From: Pseudoxanthomonas sp. SE1
GTDB taxonomy: Bacteria > Pseudomonadota > Gammaproteobacteria > Xanthomonadales > Xanthomonadaceae
Length of the DNA stretch: 64,000 nt
Direction of reading: 5' to 3'
Assembly (NCBI RefSeq): GCF_029542205.1
Contig: NZ_CP113783.1
Coordinates: 2,471,001-2,535,000 of the forward strand
Shown here in pieces: positions 25,998-35,044 of this stretch; the first letter of the stretch is position 1; the number at the start of each line of letters is the position of its first letter. A program made the position numbers and the translations under genes. Below the pieces are notes generated by a model, which had not been told where the DNA came from, did not search any database, and saw nothing but the letters and a program-made list of their open reading frames with translations.

Positions 25998-27277
25998 GGC
26001 GCAGCCCCCGGCTTCGCCGCCTGGTCCAGCATCCAGCGCCGCTTCTCCAGGATGCGGTCGGCACGGCGGTCCAGTTCTTCCGCCGCCTGGTCCACGGTCA
26101 TGCGGCCGTTCGCGACCTGTTCGCCGACCAGCCGCATCTCGGTGGCGATACGCTCCCACTCGGGCACCTTGGGCGTGGAGACCGCACGTTCCAGCTGCTC
26201 GCGGAATGCACGGGCATACGGATCGTTCGCCAACGCAGGCGTCTGCCACGGCGAACGACGCGGCGGAAGATCACCGGTCAGCGCATGGAATTCGGCCTGC
26301 ACCGATGGCGACGACAGCCACGCGATCAGCTCCCACGCCGCGGCCTTGTTCGGCGAATCCTTGAACACGACGAAACTGGTGCCGTTGGCCAGCGATGCAC
26401 CGGGGCCGTTCGGGCCAGGCAGCGGCATCGTCATCCAGTCGTCCTGTTGCGACACGGGCAAGCGCTCCTTGAACTTGGCGATGTTCCAGGGGCCCGAAAT
26501 GTAGAACGAATAGAAGCCCTTGCCGAACTCGTCCCAGACATTGGAGATCTGGTTGTTGGTGACGATCGGCGCCCAGCCCTGTTCGAACATCTCCTTGTAG
26601 AAGCCCAGCGATTGCCGGAACCCTTCACTGCGGAAATTGCCGTAGCGCCCGCCGTCGCGCAGCAGCGGCTCGGGTTGCTGGATCGCCAGGCTGAGCAGCG
26701 GCTCGAATTCATTGAGAGGCAGCAGGATGGAATAGTTGCCCTGCCCCGCGACCCGCTTGACCTGCTGCATGGCGCTGCGCCACTGGTCCCAGCTTGCGGG
26801 CAGCGTCTCCACACCGGCCTTGGCCAGCATGTCGCGGCGATAGAACGGCAGCCGTGTCTCGACATACCAGGGCACCGCATAGGCGCGACCGTCGATCACG
26901 CCCGTGTCCCACACACCAGGGAAGAAGTCTTGCTGGTCGAAGCCGGAGGTCACGGCGATCTCGTCGTCGAGCGGCTCAAGCGCGCCCAGCGCGGCGAATT
27001 CCGGGATCCAGGTGTTCCCGATCGGGCTGACGTCCGGGAGCGATTCGCCAGCGAACGCCGTCAGGAGTTTCTCGTGCGCCGACAGCCACGGCACGATCTG
27101 CAGGTCGACATGGATGTCGGGGTGCTGGCGCTCGAATTCGGGCAGCAGTTTGGCGACGACCTCTCCTTCGTAGCCCATCACCCAGAACCGCACGGTGGTG
27201 CGGTCGTCCTGCGGGCGTGCGCACCCCGCGATGATCATCAGCGCGGACGCCAGGATCACGAAAAAACAGCAGCGCAC
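25994..27277 (-). CDS. Extracellular sugar-binding lipoprotein of an ABC importer
   Basis: A cluster B/CUT1-type solute-binding protein of 427 residues. The mature part starts TTVRFWVMGYEGEVVAKLLPEFERQHPDIHV and contains LPDVSPIGNTWIPEFAALG and GPWNIAKFKERLP, typical of oligosaccharide-binding proteins. The signal peptide MRCCFFVILASALMIIAGC ends in a lipobox with Cys19, so it is membrane-anchored. I chose a GTG start at 27277 because a strong AGGAGG lies six bases upstream and the short lipoprotein signal begins there; an ATG at 27349 would add 24 odd residues. The ligand cannot be read from sequence; the flanking PF10091 gene suggests beta-glucan oligosaccharides. Confidence 0.9.
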   Translation of the reverse strand: MRCCFFVILASALMIIAGCARPQDDRTTVRFWVMGYEGEVVAKLLPEFERQHPDIHVDLQIVPWLSAHEKLLTAFAGESLPDVSPIGNTWIPEFAALGALEPLDDEIAVTSGFDQQDFFPGVWDTGVIDGRAYAVPWYVETRLPFYRRDMLAKAGVETLPASWDQWRSAMQQVKRVAGQGNYSILLPLNEFEPLLSLAIQQPEPLLRDGGRYGNFRSEGFRQSLGFYKEMFEQGWAPIVTNNQISNVWDEFGKGFYSFYISGPWNIAKFKERLPVSQQDDWMTMPLPGPNGPGASLANGTSFVVFKDSPNKAAAWELIAWLSSPSVQAEFHALTGDLPPRRSPWQTPALANDPYARAFREQLERAVSTPKVPEWERIATEMRLVGEQVANGRMTVDQAAEELDRRADRILEKRRWMLDQAAKPGAAP

Positions 27278-27358
27278 CAGGGCCCTCCTTCCACCGGAGA
27301 AGACCCTGATGCGTGCCGGAGAGACCCTTGCTGGCGCACGCCGATCCATGCGGTCAGC

Positions 27359-28993
27359 TTACTCTGGCTGCTGCGGACGCGCCGCCTCGGGCTGTGAGGC
27401 CTGGTTGGCGCGCGACTCCGCGGTACCCAGCGCGCGTGCGGCGGCCGCATCGAGATCGGGCGGCGCCGTCGGCGTGGTCGCGGCGTTCGCCGCCGCCTGT
27501 TCCGTCTTCGCGTCCAGCCAGCCTCCTTCGAAGCCCGCCTTCTTCAAGCCATCGCGGATGTACGGGTTCTTCTTCATCACGCTCCAGACGAAGTCGTTCC
27601 GGTAGTTCGCGATCATCGCCAGGATCGGGCCCTGGTCGATGCCGATGTAGTCGCTGGCCACCCAGCCCTTGCCCGGGACGATGCGCCCCGTCTTCAGCGG
27701 GATGTCGTAGTCGAAGCTGGGGTTGAACGAATCCAGGAAACCGTAACTGGAGTAGAGGTAATCGCCGTAGCGGCGGTGCATTTCCTCGGTGGCCGGAATG
27801 ACGATCTCCGGTGCGAATGGCAGCGAGGCCACTGCAGCGGTCGGCGCGATGGTGCCGTCGTCGAAGTTCTCGCGGAAGCCGGCGCCGCGAGCGGAGTAGT
27901 GGCGGAATGGGCGCTGTTCGCCGCGATACTCCTGCGTGGTCTGCTGCGGACCGTCGGAGGCGGTCAGGCCCCACACGTTCTCGCCGTAGTCCTTCCACTT
28001 CATCGGGTTTTCGATGGCATACGCGCGCTGTGCGTAGGTGGCGCGCCGGCTGTTCTCGAAATAGTCCATGCCGCGCTCGCGCATGTAGGCGTCCTGGATG
28101 CCGCGGAAGTCGATCCAGACATGGCTGTACTGGTGGCCGAAATGCGGCGCAAAGGTGAGGTATTCCTGGCCCTGGAACACGCCCCACAGCTCGCTGTAGC
28201 TGCGCGTCCACACTTCCCACGCCTCGGGACCCACCGGATGCGTCGGCGAGGCCATCGCCAGCACGTAGACCATCATGGCCTCGTTGTAGCCCTTCCAGTC
28301 GTGCGGGATGGTGCCGCTCTCGGGGAACCAGCCCATCGAGATCAGCGGCTTGTTGTTCTGCAGGAAGGTCCAGTCAACGCGTTTGTAGATCGTGTCGGCA
28401 AGGGCGCGGATCTCCTTCTCGCGCGCATCGTCGCGGTCGTAGTACGACTGCGCGAACAGTACGCCCATCAGCAGCAGCGACGTATCGACGCTGGACAGTT
28501 CCACCCAGGTGTTGAAACGGTGACCCGTGTTCATGTCCAGGAAGTGGTAGTAGAAACCCTTGTGGCCACCCTTGCCGTCCTTCTGGGGACCTTGCGGCAC
28601 GTCACGCAGGAATTTCAGCGTGGTCAGCGTGCGGTCGACCGCCTGGGTGCGGCTGACCCAGCCATTCTCGATGCCGATGGGATACGCCGTCAGTGCGTAA
28701 CCGATCGACGCGATGCTGGCGAACGGGCGCGACGGGTAGCGGTCGGGCGTAAGTCCGTTCACCTCGTTGGTGGTGTCCCAGAAGAACTGGAACGTGCGGC
28801 GTTCGATGTCGCGGAACAGCGGCGGCAATTCCGGTTTCGCCGGGGGTTCGGGCTTGGCGGCGACCGCAGGCGCGGCAGGCTTGGCGACGGGCGCCGCTTT
28901 ATCCTCCGGCGCTTTCTGGCAGCCGGCGATCAACAGAGTCAGCGCGACGCCGATGAACCAGGACGTGCGCGGGGCTGGGGTGATCTTGTTCAA
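27359..28993 (-). CDS. PF10091 glycoside hydrolase lipoprotein (GH144-like; candidate beta-1,2-glucanase)
   Basis: A lipoprotein (TLLIAGC lipobox) with an Ala/Pro/Lys linker and a catalytic (alpha/alpha)6 barrel starting PLFRDIERRTFQFFWDTTNE. GFYYHFLDMNTGHRF, WVELSSVDTSLLLMGVLFA, KGYNEAMMVYVLAMASPTHP, RGAGFRENFDDGTIAPTAAV and YIGIDQGPILAMIANYR are hallmarks of PF10091. Characterised members (GH144 and relatives) attack beta-1,2-glucans. The Glu of YNEAM is a plausible catalytic acid. The C-terminus has an extra low-complexity Ala/Gln/Pro tail. A TTG at 28993 is favoured as start, since an ATG at 29029 would place the operator at 29007-29020 inside the gene. It heads the minus-strand operon: the binding-protein GTG lies 81 bp beyond its stop. 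Confidence 0.87.
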   Translation of the reverse strand: MNKITPAPRTSWFIGVALTLLIAGCQKAPEDKAAPVAKPAAPAVAAKPEPPAKPELPPLFRDIERRTFQFFWDTTNEVNGLTPDRYPSRPFASIASIGYALTAYPIGIENGWVSRTQAVDRTLTTLKFLRDVPQGPQKDGKGGHKGFYYHFLDMNTGHRFNTWVELSSVDTSLLLMGVLFAQSYYDRDDAREKEIRALADTIYKRVDWTFLQNNKPLISMGWFPESGTIPHDWKGYNEAMMVYVLAMASPTHPVGPEAWEVWTRSYSELWGVFQGQEYLTFAPHFGHQYSHVWIDFRGIQDAYMRERGMDYFENSRRATYAQRAYAIENPMKWKDYGENVWGLTASDGPQQTTQEYRGEQRPFRHYSARGAGFRENFDDGTIAPTAAVASLPFAPEIVIPATEEMHRRYGDYLYSSYGFLDSFNPSFDYDIPLKTGRIVPGKGWVASDYIGIDQGPILAMIANYRNDFVWSVMKKNPYIRDGLKKAGFEGGWLDAKTEQAAANAATTPTAPPDLDAAAARALGTAESRANQASQPEAARPQQPE

Positions 28994-29006
28994 AACGTTT
29001 TCCCGT

Positions 29007-29020
29007 TGTAACCGATTACA
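29007..29020. promoter_or_regulatory. LacI-family operator-like site before the glucanase operon
   Basis: TGTAACCGATTACA, a near-perfect palindrome (one mismatched pair) with a central CG, lies 14-27 bp before the favoured TTG start of the PF10091 gene. It differs by one base from the site at 32151-32164. Confidence 0.75.
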
Positions 29021-29033
29021 GAAGAGCACAAAA

Positions 29034-29080
29034 CAAACCCGCCGGTCGGGCGGCGCCCTGAGGCGCCGCCCGAGGGCGGG
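29034..29080 (-). terminator. Intrinsic terminator after the TonB receptor gene
   Basis: On the minus strand, just past the stop at 29087, CGGGCGGCGCC and GGCGCCGCCCG form an 11-bp stem with a TCAG loop, followed by ACCGGCGGG and then TTTGTTTT. This should stop receptor transcription before the glucanase operon, so the two are separate units with their own operators. Confidence 0.75.
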
Positions 29081-29086
29081 TATGTA

Positions 29087-32000
29087 TTACCAGTCGAAGC
29101 CTAGCGACAACTTGACCATGCGCGGAGACCACATGCTTCCAACGCCGTTGCGATTCAAGTAGTTCGGGTTGGGCGAACCGACACCGCCACGCCATGTGTC
29201 GAAATCCGTATAGGTTTGCCAGTTGAACACGTTGAACATGTCGACACGCGCGCGGACCCGAAGGTCGGTGCCCGTGTTCCATACCTTCTGCACGGCAAGA
29301 TCAAACGACTTGTATCCGATCGTCCCACGCGGCGTCGCCGGGTTGAAGAAGCAGTTGTCGAAACTGGAGGCGTTGAAGCAATCCGTCGCGTCCTTCGGAC
29401 GTGGGCTTTCCAGCGTCAGCTTGCTCGAGAACGTGATGTCGTAGATCTCGTAAATGCCGGTGGCGACCAGACGATGCTTCGGCACTCCGACCGACCGCAG
29501 GAACGGCAGGCCGTCCAGGTTCGGGTAGTCGAACGAATAGTGTTCATCGTTGTTGACCGCGTTGGAACGATTTTCCTTGGCGTCGCTGAAAGTGTACGCG
29601 ACCGTGAAGCCCCACGGCGAACTCTGGGTGTACGGCTTCTCAAGGGACAGCAAAAGCTGGTTGGTCTTGGTTTCGATGCCGTTGTCGGCCAAGATCAGCG
29701 TACCGTAACCCGGGATCGGGAAACCCCATGGTTGGCTGCCCCACGTCGCACCCGGCACAGCAGGATTGCGGAAGCTGCCGTCGGGCCAGCGGTTACCAAG
29801 CGTGAACACAATGCCGTCTTTGCTACGGACGTGCGCAATGGTGGCCGACGTGTTCCAGTCGTTGCCCCAGACGGTGAAGACGTTGCGCATACCGATGCTG
29901 AACTGGTCTGAGTACGGAGTCTCGAGATCGTTGTTGATGAGATTGACCTCAGAACCCAGATTCGGATTCGCAGTAGTCAACGCATACAGGTTTTCGATGT
30001 CGTAGTACGCCGGATCCCATGCGATGCATGTTCCCGCCCCAACCGTGCACGGGTGATCCGTGGTGTTGAAGAAGTAGTTGTAACGCGGGAACGTGCTCTT
30101 GGACTGCTCAAGCGCAAGATAGTCGAACAGATTTCGGTCGTAGGAGCGGCCCGCGCCGCCGAAGATGACGTGGCGCTGATCGCCGCCAATGTCGTAGGAG
30201 AAACCAAGCCTCGGCGCCCAGTTGTCATCATCAGCCTTCCGGTTTCCACCATTGCTGATGTAGTCCTCTATGTTGTAGTCGACGTTCGGACCATGGATGT
30301 TGCTCCAGCCCCGCAGTGCGGAGGCTATGCCGGCAGGCGTCACATAGTTCTCGAAGCCCGGCGTTTCTTCGTAGTCATATCGCAGGCCGAGGTTCAACGT
30401 CAGGTGATCATTGACCTCCCAGTCATCCTGGATGTAGATGCCGTACTGCTTGTTCTTCGAGGTGATGTCGCGATCAGCCCCACCCAGCGGTGCGCCGAAT
30501 TCCACGCGCCAAGGGATGAAATCGTCGATCGCAGTACGGCCATCGTCGATGTTCTCCGCGAGGTCGTAGCGGAACTGGGCGTTGTATGGCTGCTGCTCGA
30601 ACGCGTTGATCTCGACACTTTTGAACTTCACGCCGGTCTTGAGGGTATGAGCGCTGAAGCCGGTGAAAGTGAAGTCGTTCTGGAAAGAGATACCCTTCTG
30701 CCCCTTGTCCTGATAGTCCGCGCCGCCACCAAGATTGATCAGCGTGTTGCCGTCGTTCATGTTGGTCAGCGTGGACCGGATGGAACGACCCGGCGCGATC
30801 GTGACGGGACGCGGACTCCAAGTATCGTCCTCGGACGTAAGATGCATGTCGTTGAGCCAATTCTCGCCGGTCCACTGCCAACGGAGGTCGACGCGAGTGC
30901 TCTCGTTGCTCTTGGCACTGCCGTATTCCGGCGTGTTCGGACCGTCGCCGACGCCCGTGATCTCCTCTTCCTCACGGTATTTTGCGGACAGGTCTATCAG
31001 GTGGTTGTCGCCCAGTTGCCATGTCAGCTTGCCGAAGTAGTTGTCCTGCTTGAACGGCGCGATCGCAGGCCCGAGGTAAGACAGGATTTCCGGCGTCAGG
31101 TACGAAGGATCAAATGCGCTGGTGCCCAGACCGACCGTACGCGGACGGTTGATCTCCTTGGCTTCGTAAGTAACAAAGAAGAACAGCCTGTCCTGGATGA
31201 TAGGTCCGCCGAATGCGGCGCCGTACTGCTCTTCCTTGGAGCGGACTTTCTGACCCGAAACCTCTTCCGCAAACGTAGGTTTGCGCCAATCGCTCGGGGC
31301 GTAATCCCAAAAGAAGCTTCCACTGAACTCGTTTGTGCCGGACTTGGTCACCGCAGTGACCGCAGCGCTGCTGATCTGGTCATACTCCGCCTTGTAATTG
31401 GAGGTGATGACCTTGTATTCGCCGATGGCCAACTGGGGGAACGGATTGCCGCTGGATGAATCCTGACCGCTGATGCCGCCCTTCAGGACGTAGTTCTTCT
31501 GACCTACACCGTCGATGAAGACATTGATGCCGTTGGAATTCTGGCCACCACCACGCAGTTTGGTGGAACCATCCGCGCCCTGCTCAAAGATCATGCCGGG
31601 TACGGTATCCGCGAAAGCTAGGAAGTTGCGCGAAGCCTGAGGCAAAGCATCGATCTGCTTCTGGCTGACGTACGTGGCCACTTCCGACGTCTTGGTCTCC
31701 ACCAGTATGGGGGCGGTAACGCGGACGGTCTCCAGCGTGGTCGCATCACCCGCGGGTGCCGACACCGGCGGCGCTTCCTGCAGGTTCAGCGTCGCGGTCT
31801 GGCCCACGGCCAGTGTCACCGCGCGGCTGCTGGTCTGGCCGCCCGCGTTCACTTCAATGCGATAGGTGCCAGGCGGCAGGCCACCGATGTTGTAGCTGCC
31901 ATTGGCAGCCTTCGATGTACGCGTCAGGCCGGTGTCCACGTTGGTGACCGTGACCGTTGCATCCTGTGCGACAACGCCACGCAGCGTGGCCGACGTGGAC

Positions 32001-32101
32001 TGCGCCATGACGTGCGGCGCGGCCATGGCCAGACAGCTGGCCAGGGCGCAGGACAGCAACTTGCGATTGGGTTGGAACGTAGTGCGGTTGCTCTGTTTCA
32101 T
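29087..32101 (-). CDS. Oar-like TonB-dependent outer membrane receptor
   Basis: A 1004-residue outer membrane receptor. A signal peptide (LLSCALASCLAMAAPHVMAQ) precedes a carboxypeptidase-regulatory-like beta-sandwich (residues 35-110, NGSYNIGGLPPGTYRIEV), a TonB-box/plug region (PQASRNFLAFADTVPGMIFE ... GSTKLRGGGQNSNGINVFID), and a large beta-barrel ending in Phe-Asp-Trp. It lacks the STN signalling domain, so it does not use a partner sigma/anti-sigma pair. Oar-like receptors carry bulky substrates including oligosaccharides. ATG 32101 has GGAGGGAGAG upstream. A perfect operator palindrome lies at 32151-32164. G+C is visibly lower than in its neighbours, as is common for large outer membrane receptors. 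Confidence 0.92.
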   Translation of the reverse strand: MKQSNRTTFQPNRKLLSCALASCLAMAAPHVMAQSTSATLRGVVAQDATVTVTNVDTGLTRTSKAANGSYNIGGLPPGTYRIEVNAGGQTSSRAVTLAVGQTATLNLQEAPPVSAPAGDATTLETVRVTAPILVETKTSEVATYVSQKQIDALPQASRNFLAFADTVPGMIFEQGADGSTKLRGGGQNSNGINVFIDGVGQKNYVLKGGISGQDSSSGNPFPQLAIGEYKVITSNYKAEYDQISSAAVTAVTKSGTNEFSGSFFWDYAPSDWRKPTFAEEVSGQKVRSKEEQYGAAFGGPIIQDRLFFFVTYEAKEINRPRTVGLGTSAFDPSYLTPEILSYLGPAIAPFKQDNYFGKLTWQLGDNHLIDLSAKYREEEEITGVGDGPNTPEYGSAKSNESTRVDLRWQWTGENWLNDMHLTSEDDTWSPRPVTIAPGRSIRSTLTNMNDGNTLINLGGGADYQDKGQKGISFQNDFTFTGFSAHTLKTGVKFKSVEINAFEQQPYNAQFRYDLAENIDDGRTAIDDFIPWRVEFGAPLGGADRDITSKNKQYGIYIQDDWEVNDHLTLNLGLRYDYEETPGFENYVTPAGIASALRGWSNIHGPNVDYNIEDYISNGGNRKADDDNWAPRLGFSYDIGGDQRHVIFGGAGRSYDRNLFDYLALEQSKSTFPRYNYFFNTTDHPCTVGAGTCIAWDPAYYDIENLYALTTANPNLGSEVNLINNDLETPYSDQFSIGMRNVFTVWGNDWNTSATIAHVRSKDGIVFTLGNRWPDGSFRNPAVPGATWGSQPWGFPIPGYGTLILADNGIETKTNQLLLSLEKPYTQSSPWGFTVAYTFSDAKENRSNAVNNDEHYSFDYPNLDGLPFLRSVGVPKHRLVATGIYEIYDITFSSKLTLESPRPKDATDCFNASSFDNCFFNPATPRGTIGYKSFDLAVQKVWNTGTDLRVRARVDMFNVFNWQTYTDFDTWRGGVGSPNPNYLNRNGVGSMWSPRMVKLSLGFDW

Positions 32102-32150
32102 TGGCTCTCCCTCCAAAGATTGATGTACTGCATATCGGCTTGATGCCGCT

Positions 32151-32164
32151 TGTAATCGATTACA
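32151..32164. promoter_or_regulatory. LacI-family operator-like perfect palindrome before the TonB receptor
   Basis: TGTAATCGATTACA is a perfect 14-bp palindrome with the central CG typical of LacI-family operators. It lies 50 bp before the receptor start and 33 bp after the stop of the adjacent LacI-family gene. Confidence 0.8.
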
Positions 32165-32197
32165 TCCCCGCCCAAAAAAAAGCGGTCCTGCCTCTGC

Positions 32198-33226
32198 CTA
32201 AGTCTTTGCGTGCCGGCCCTCTCCCACACTCGAAGCCCTGACGATCAATTCGGGAGTCAACATCGCCGATGGCGCCACGCGCGCGCCATCCGAGTCGATG
32301 GCATCCAGCAGGCGGCTCATGGCCTGGCCACCCAACTCGGCAATACTGACGCGCATCGTGGTCAAGGTCGGGTGAACGAAGCGCGCCAGCGGAATGTCGT
32401 CGAAACCCGCCAGCGCCACGTCCTGCGGCACGCGCACGCCGGCTTCGTTGAACGCATACAGGCAACCCAGTGCCATCATGTCGTTCGCCGCGAATACGGC
32501 CTGCGGCCTCTCGGCCATCTGCGCGATGCGCTTGCCGGCTTCGTAGCCCATGGACTCACTGAAATCACCCGGGAATTCCAACGGCGATGCATCCGGCACG
32601 AAACGCGCCAACGCATCGCGATACCCGCGCAGGCGTTCGCGCGCATCGAAGTTGCCATCCGGTCCGCCGATGAACGCGATGCGGGCATGGCCGGCCTGCG
32701 CCAGGTGTTCCACCATCGCCACGGCCGCGCCGTAGTTGTCGATGGTCAGCGTGGGATACGTCGCGTCCTGTACATCACTGTTGATGAGCACGACCGGCAG
32801 CGACGACGGCAGGTTGTCCACCAGGAAACCCGGCTGGTCGGTATAGGGCGACAGCACCAGCAGGCCGTCCACGCGGCCGCGCATCGCGCGCAAGGCCTCG
32901 CCCTGCTCTTCCGGGTGGCCGTGGTAGCTGGACACCAGCAGATGCTGGCGACGCGCGCGGGCGATCTGGTCGACGCCGCGGATCAGTTCGGAAAAGAACT
33001 CGCCATACAGGTCGGGCAACACCACGCCGATGGTCTGGGTGCGGCGGCTGCTGAGGCTGCGTGCAGCGGCGTGCGGCTGGTAGCGCAGGCGATCGGCCGT
33101 GGCCAGGACCTGCTGGCGCACCGATTCGGCCACGTTCTCGTGCCCGTTCAAGGCACGCGACACGGTAGCCACGGATACCCGGGCCTCACGTGCGACATCC
33201 TTGATGGTGACCGAGGTTCGCGCCAT
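32198..33226 (-). CDS. LacI-family transcriptional regulator
   Basis: A 342-residue repressor-type regulator. Residues 1-60 form the LacI helix-turn-helix and hinge (TIKDVAREARVSVATVSRAL then NG), and the rest is a periplasmic-binding-protein-like sensor domain (TIGVVLPDLYGEFFSELIRG, VFAANDMMALGCL, GFDDIPLARFVHPTLTT). The recognition helix SVATVSRAL favours operators with a central CG, as seen at five sites in this window. It lies between the TonB receptor and the divergent sulfatase. An operator-like site 44-59 bp before its own ATG suggests autoregulation. The inducer is not identifiable but is presumably a sugar from the glucan. Confidence 0.93.
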   Translation of the reverse strand: MARTSVTIKDVAREARVSVATVSRALNGHENVAESVRQQVLATADRLRYQPHAAARSLSSRRTQTIGVVLPDLYGEFFSELIRGVDQIARARRQHLLVSSYHGHPEEQGEALRAMRGRVDGLLVLSPYTDQPGFLVDNLPSSLPVVLINSDVQDATYPTLTIDNYGAAVAMVEHLAQAGHARIAFIGGPDGNFDARERLRGYRDALARFVPDASPLEFPGDFSESMGYEAGKRIAQMAERPQAVFAANDMMALGCLYAFNEAGVRVPQDVALAGFDDIPLARFVHPTLTTMRVSIAELGGQAMSRLLDAIDSDGARVAPSAMLTPELIVRASSVGEGRHAKT

Positions 33227-33269
33227 TCCCCGCCCCTCCGCGGTGATGACTGCTGTTGGTGGCGCGGAC

Positions 33270-33285
33270 TGTAACCGTTTTCACG
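33270..33285. promoter_or_regulatory. LacI-family operator-like site between the regulator and sulfatase genes
   Basis: TGTAACCGTTTTCACG; its first 15 bases equal those of the site at 15849-15864. It lies 44 bp before the regulator ATG and 205 bp before the sulfatase ATG, so it could control both. Confidence 0.65.
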
Positions 33286-33490
33286 GAAACGTGTAAAGCA
33301 CTTGTTATGAAGCCTTGAAAAAGCTTTCGAATCAAAGAGATAGACTGGCTTTCAATGCCCCTGGAAGATGCTGCATTGCAGCGCAAAAGCAGCGACACAC
33401 CCATGCTCTGCGAGCATGGCATGCACAGCCTGAAATCGTTTCCATCCTGCGTTAGGGTGTCCGCGGAACGAACAGGAACCGGAGGCCGCC

Positions 33491-35029
33491 ATGAGCGGGA
33501 TCAATCGCCGTCGCGCCCTGCAACTGCTGGGTGGAGGTGCATCGAGCCTGGCCTTGCTGCGGGCGTTGGCGGCCAAGCCGCGCGACTCGCGTGCCGCGAC
33601 ACCGCAGCGGGATGCGCCGAACATCATCTTCATCATGACCGACGACCAGGCACGGAACGCCCTGAGCATCTATGGCAACACGATCCTCAAGACACCGAAC
33701 ATGGACCGCATCGGCAACGAAGGCATCCGTTTCGACCGGTCCTTCGTCACCACCTCGGTCTGCGCACCCAGCCGCGCCAGCTATCTCACCGGTCTGTACG
33801 CACACACGCATGGCGTGACCAGCAACGGCGAGGAACCGGGCTGGTACGAGCAGATGGGTTTGCGCCACGACCAGATCACCTACCCGATGCTGCTGCAGCA
33901 GGCCGGATATCACACGGCAATCGTCGGCAAATGGCACATCAAGTCGATGCCCACCGGCTTCGACCACTGGGCCATCCTGCGAGGCCAGGGCAGCTATTTC
34001 GATCCGCAGTTCATCGTCAACGATGCGCCCGTCCGCTTCCGCGGCCATACCGACGACGTGATCGGCGACCAGGCCATCGCCTATCTGCAACAACGACCGA
34101 AGGACCGACCCTTCTGCCTGTGCTACCAGTTCAAGGCCCCGCATGGCCCATGGGAACCCGACCCGCGCTTCTACGATGCCTTCAAGGACATCGATATCCC
34201 GCTGCCGCCGGGGTTCGGGGAACCTCAACCGGAGGGGGCGCCGGCAGCCTTCTCGAAGACCACGCAGGAGATCGCCCACATGGGCGACTTCTTCCGCGAC
34301 AAGGAACGCCGCAAGGCGCAGGTGGACGAGAATCTTCCCGAAGAAGAACGCCTGCGTGCCGTGCTGCAGGCCTACATCCGCAATTACTACCAGGTCCTGC
34401 TGGGCGTGGATGAGAACGTGGGCCGCGTGCTGGACTACCTCGACCAGAACGGCCTTGCCGACAACACCATCGTGGTCTACACCTCGGACAACGGCATGTT
34501 CATGGGTGAACATGGTTTCTACGACAAGCGCCTGATGCTCGAGCCCTCCATCCGCGTACCGACGCTGATGCGCTGGCCGAAGCGCATCAAGCCGGGCCGC
34601 GTGGACGACCACATGGTGTTGAACATCGACGTGGCGCCCACCCTGCTGGAACTGGCGGGCGTGGCGCCCCCGGACTGGATGCAGGGACGCAGCTGGAAGC
34701 CCCTGCTGGAAGAAAGCAGGACCGATTGGCGCGAGGACTTCCTCTACGAATGGTACGAGTACCCGGCAGTGCATTGCGCGCGCAAGCATCGGGGCGTGCG
34801 AACCGAACGCTGGAAGCTGATCCACTTCTGGGAGCAGCCCGAGGAATGGGCGCTGTACGACCTGTCCAGTGATCCCGACGAGCAGGTCAATCTCATTGAC
34901 CGGCCGGAGCATGCCGACAGGATCGCGGCGTTGAAGCAACGCATCGTACAACTCCGGTCCGACATCGGCGATGTGGATCCGCCGGGCTACGTCGCACCGC
35001 CCCTCACGCCAGGCAAATGCCCGGCATGA
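33491..35029 (+). CDS. Tat-exported type I sulfatase
   Basis: A 512-residue alkaline-phosphatase-superfamily hydrolase. The N-terminus NRRRALQLLGGGASSLALLRALA has a twin-Arg-like stretch (RRR), suggesting Tat export. Metal ligands are in IIFIMTDDQ (Asp51, Asp52); Cys91 in VCAPSRASYLTG is the site for conversion to formylglycine (C-x-P-S-R), and DNG (YTSDNGMFMGEHG) gives further ligands. Such enzymes cleave sulfate esters, and some hydrolyse phosphate diesters or phosphonates, so the substrate is open. Its place among glucan genes suggests removal of a charged substituent. The start is ATG 33491 after GGAGG. It converges on bglX with a 15-bp gap. Confidence 0.88.
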   Translation: MSGINRRRALQLLGGGASSLALLRALAAKPRDSRAATPQRDAPNIIFIMTDDQARNALSIYGNTILKTPNMDRIGNEGIRFDRSFVTTSVCAPSRASYLTGLYAHTHGVTSNGEEPGWYEQMGLRHDQITYPMLLQQAGYHTAIVGKWHIKSMPTGFDHWAILRGQGSYFDPQFIVNDAPVRFRGHTDDVIGDQAIAYLQQRPKDRPFCLCYQFKAPHGPWEPDPRFYDAFKDIDIPLPPGFGEPQPEGAPAAFSKTTQEIAHMGDFFRDKERRKAQVDENLPEEERLRAVLQAYIRNYYQVLLGVDENVGRVLDYLDQNGLADNTIVVYTSDNGMFMGEHGFYDKRLMLEPSIRVPTLMRWPKRIKPGRVDDHMVLNIDVAPTLLELAGVAPPDWMQGRSWKPLLEESRTDWREDFLYEWYEYPAVHCARKHRGVRTERWKLIHFWEQPEEWALYDLSSDPDEQVNLIDRPEHADRIAALKQRIVQLRSDIGDVDPPGYVAPPLTPGKCPA

Positions 35030-35044
35030 GGCTTCCCACCGAGG

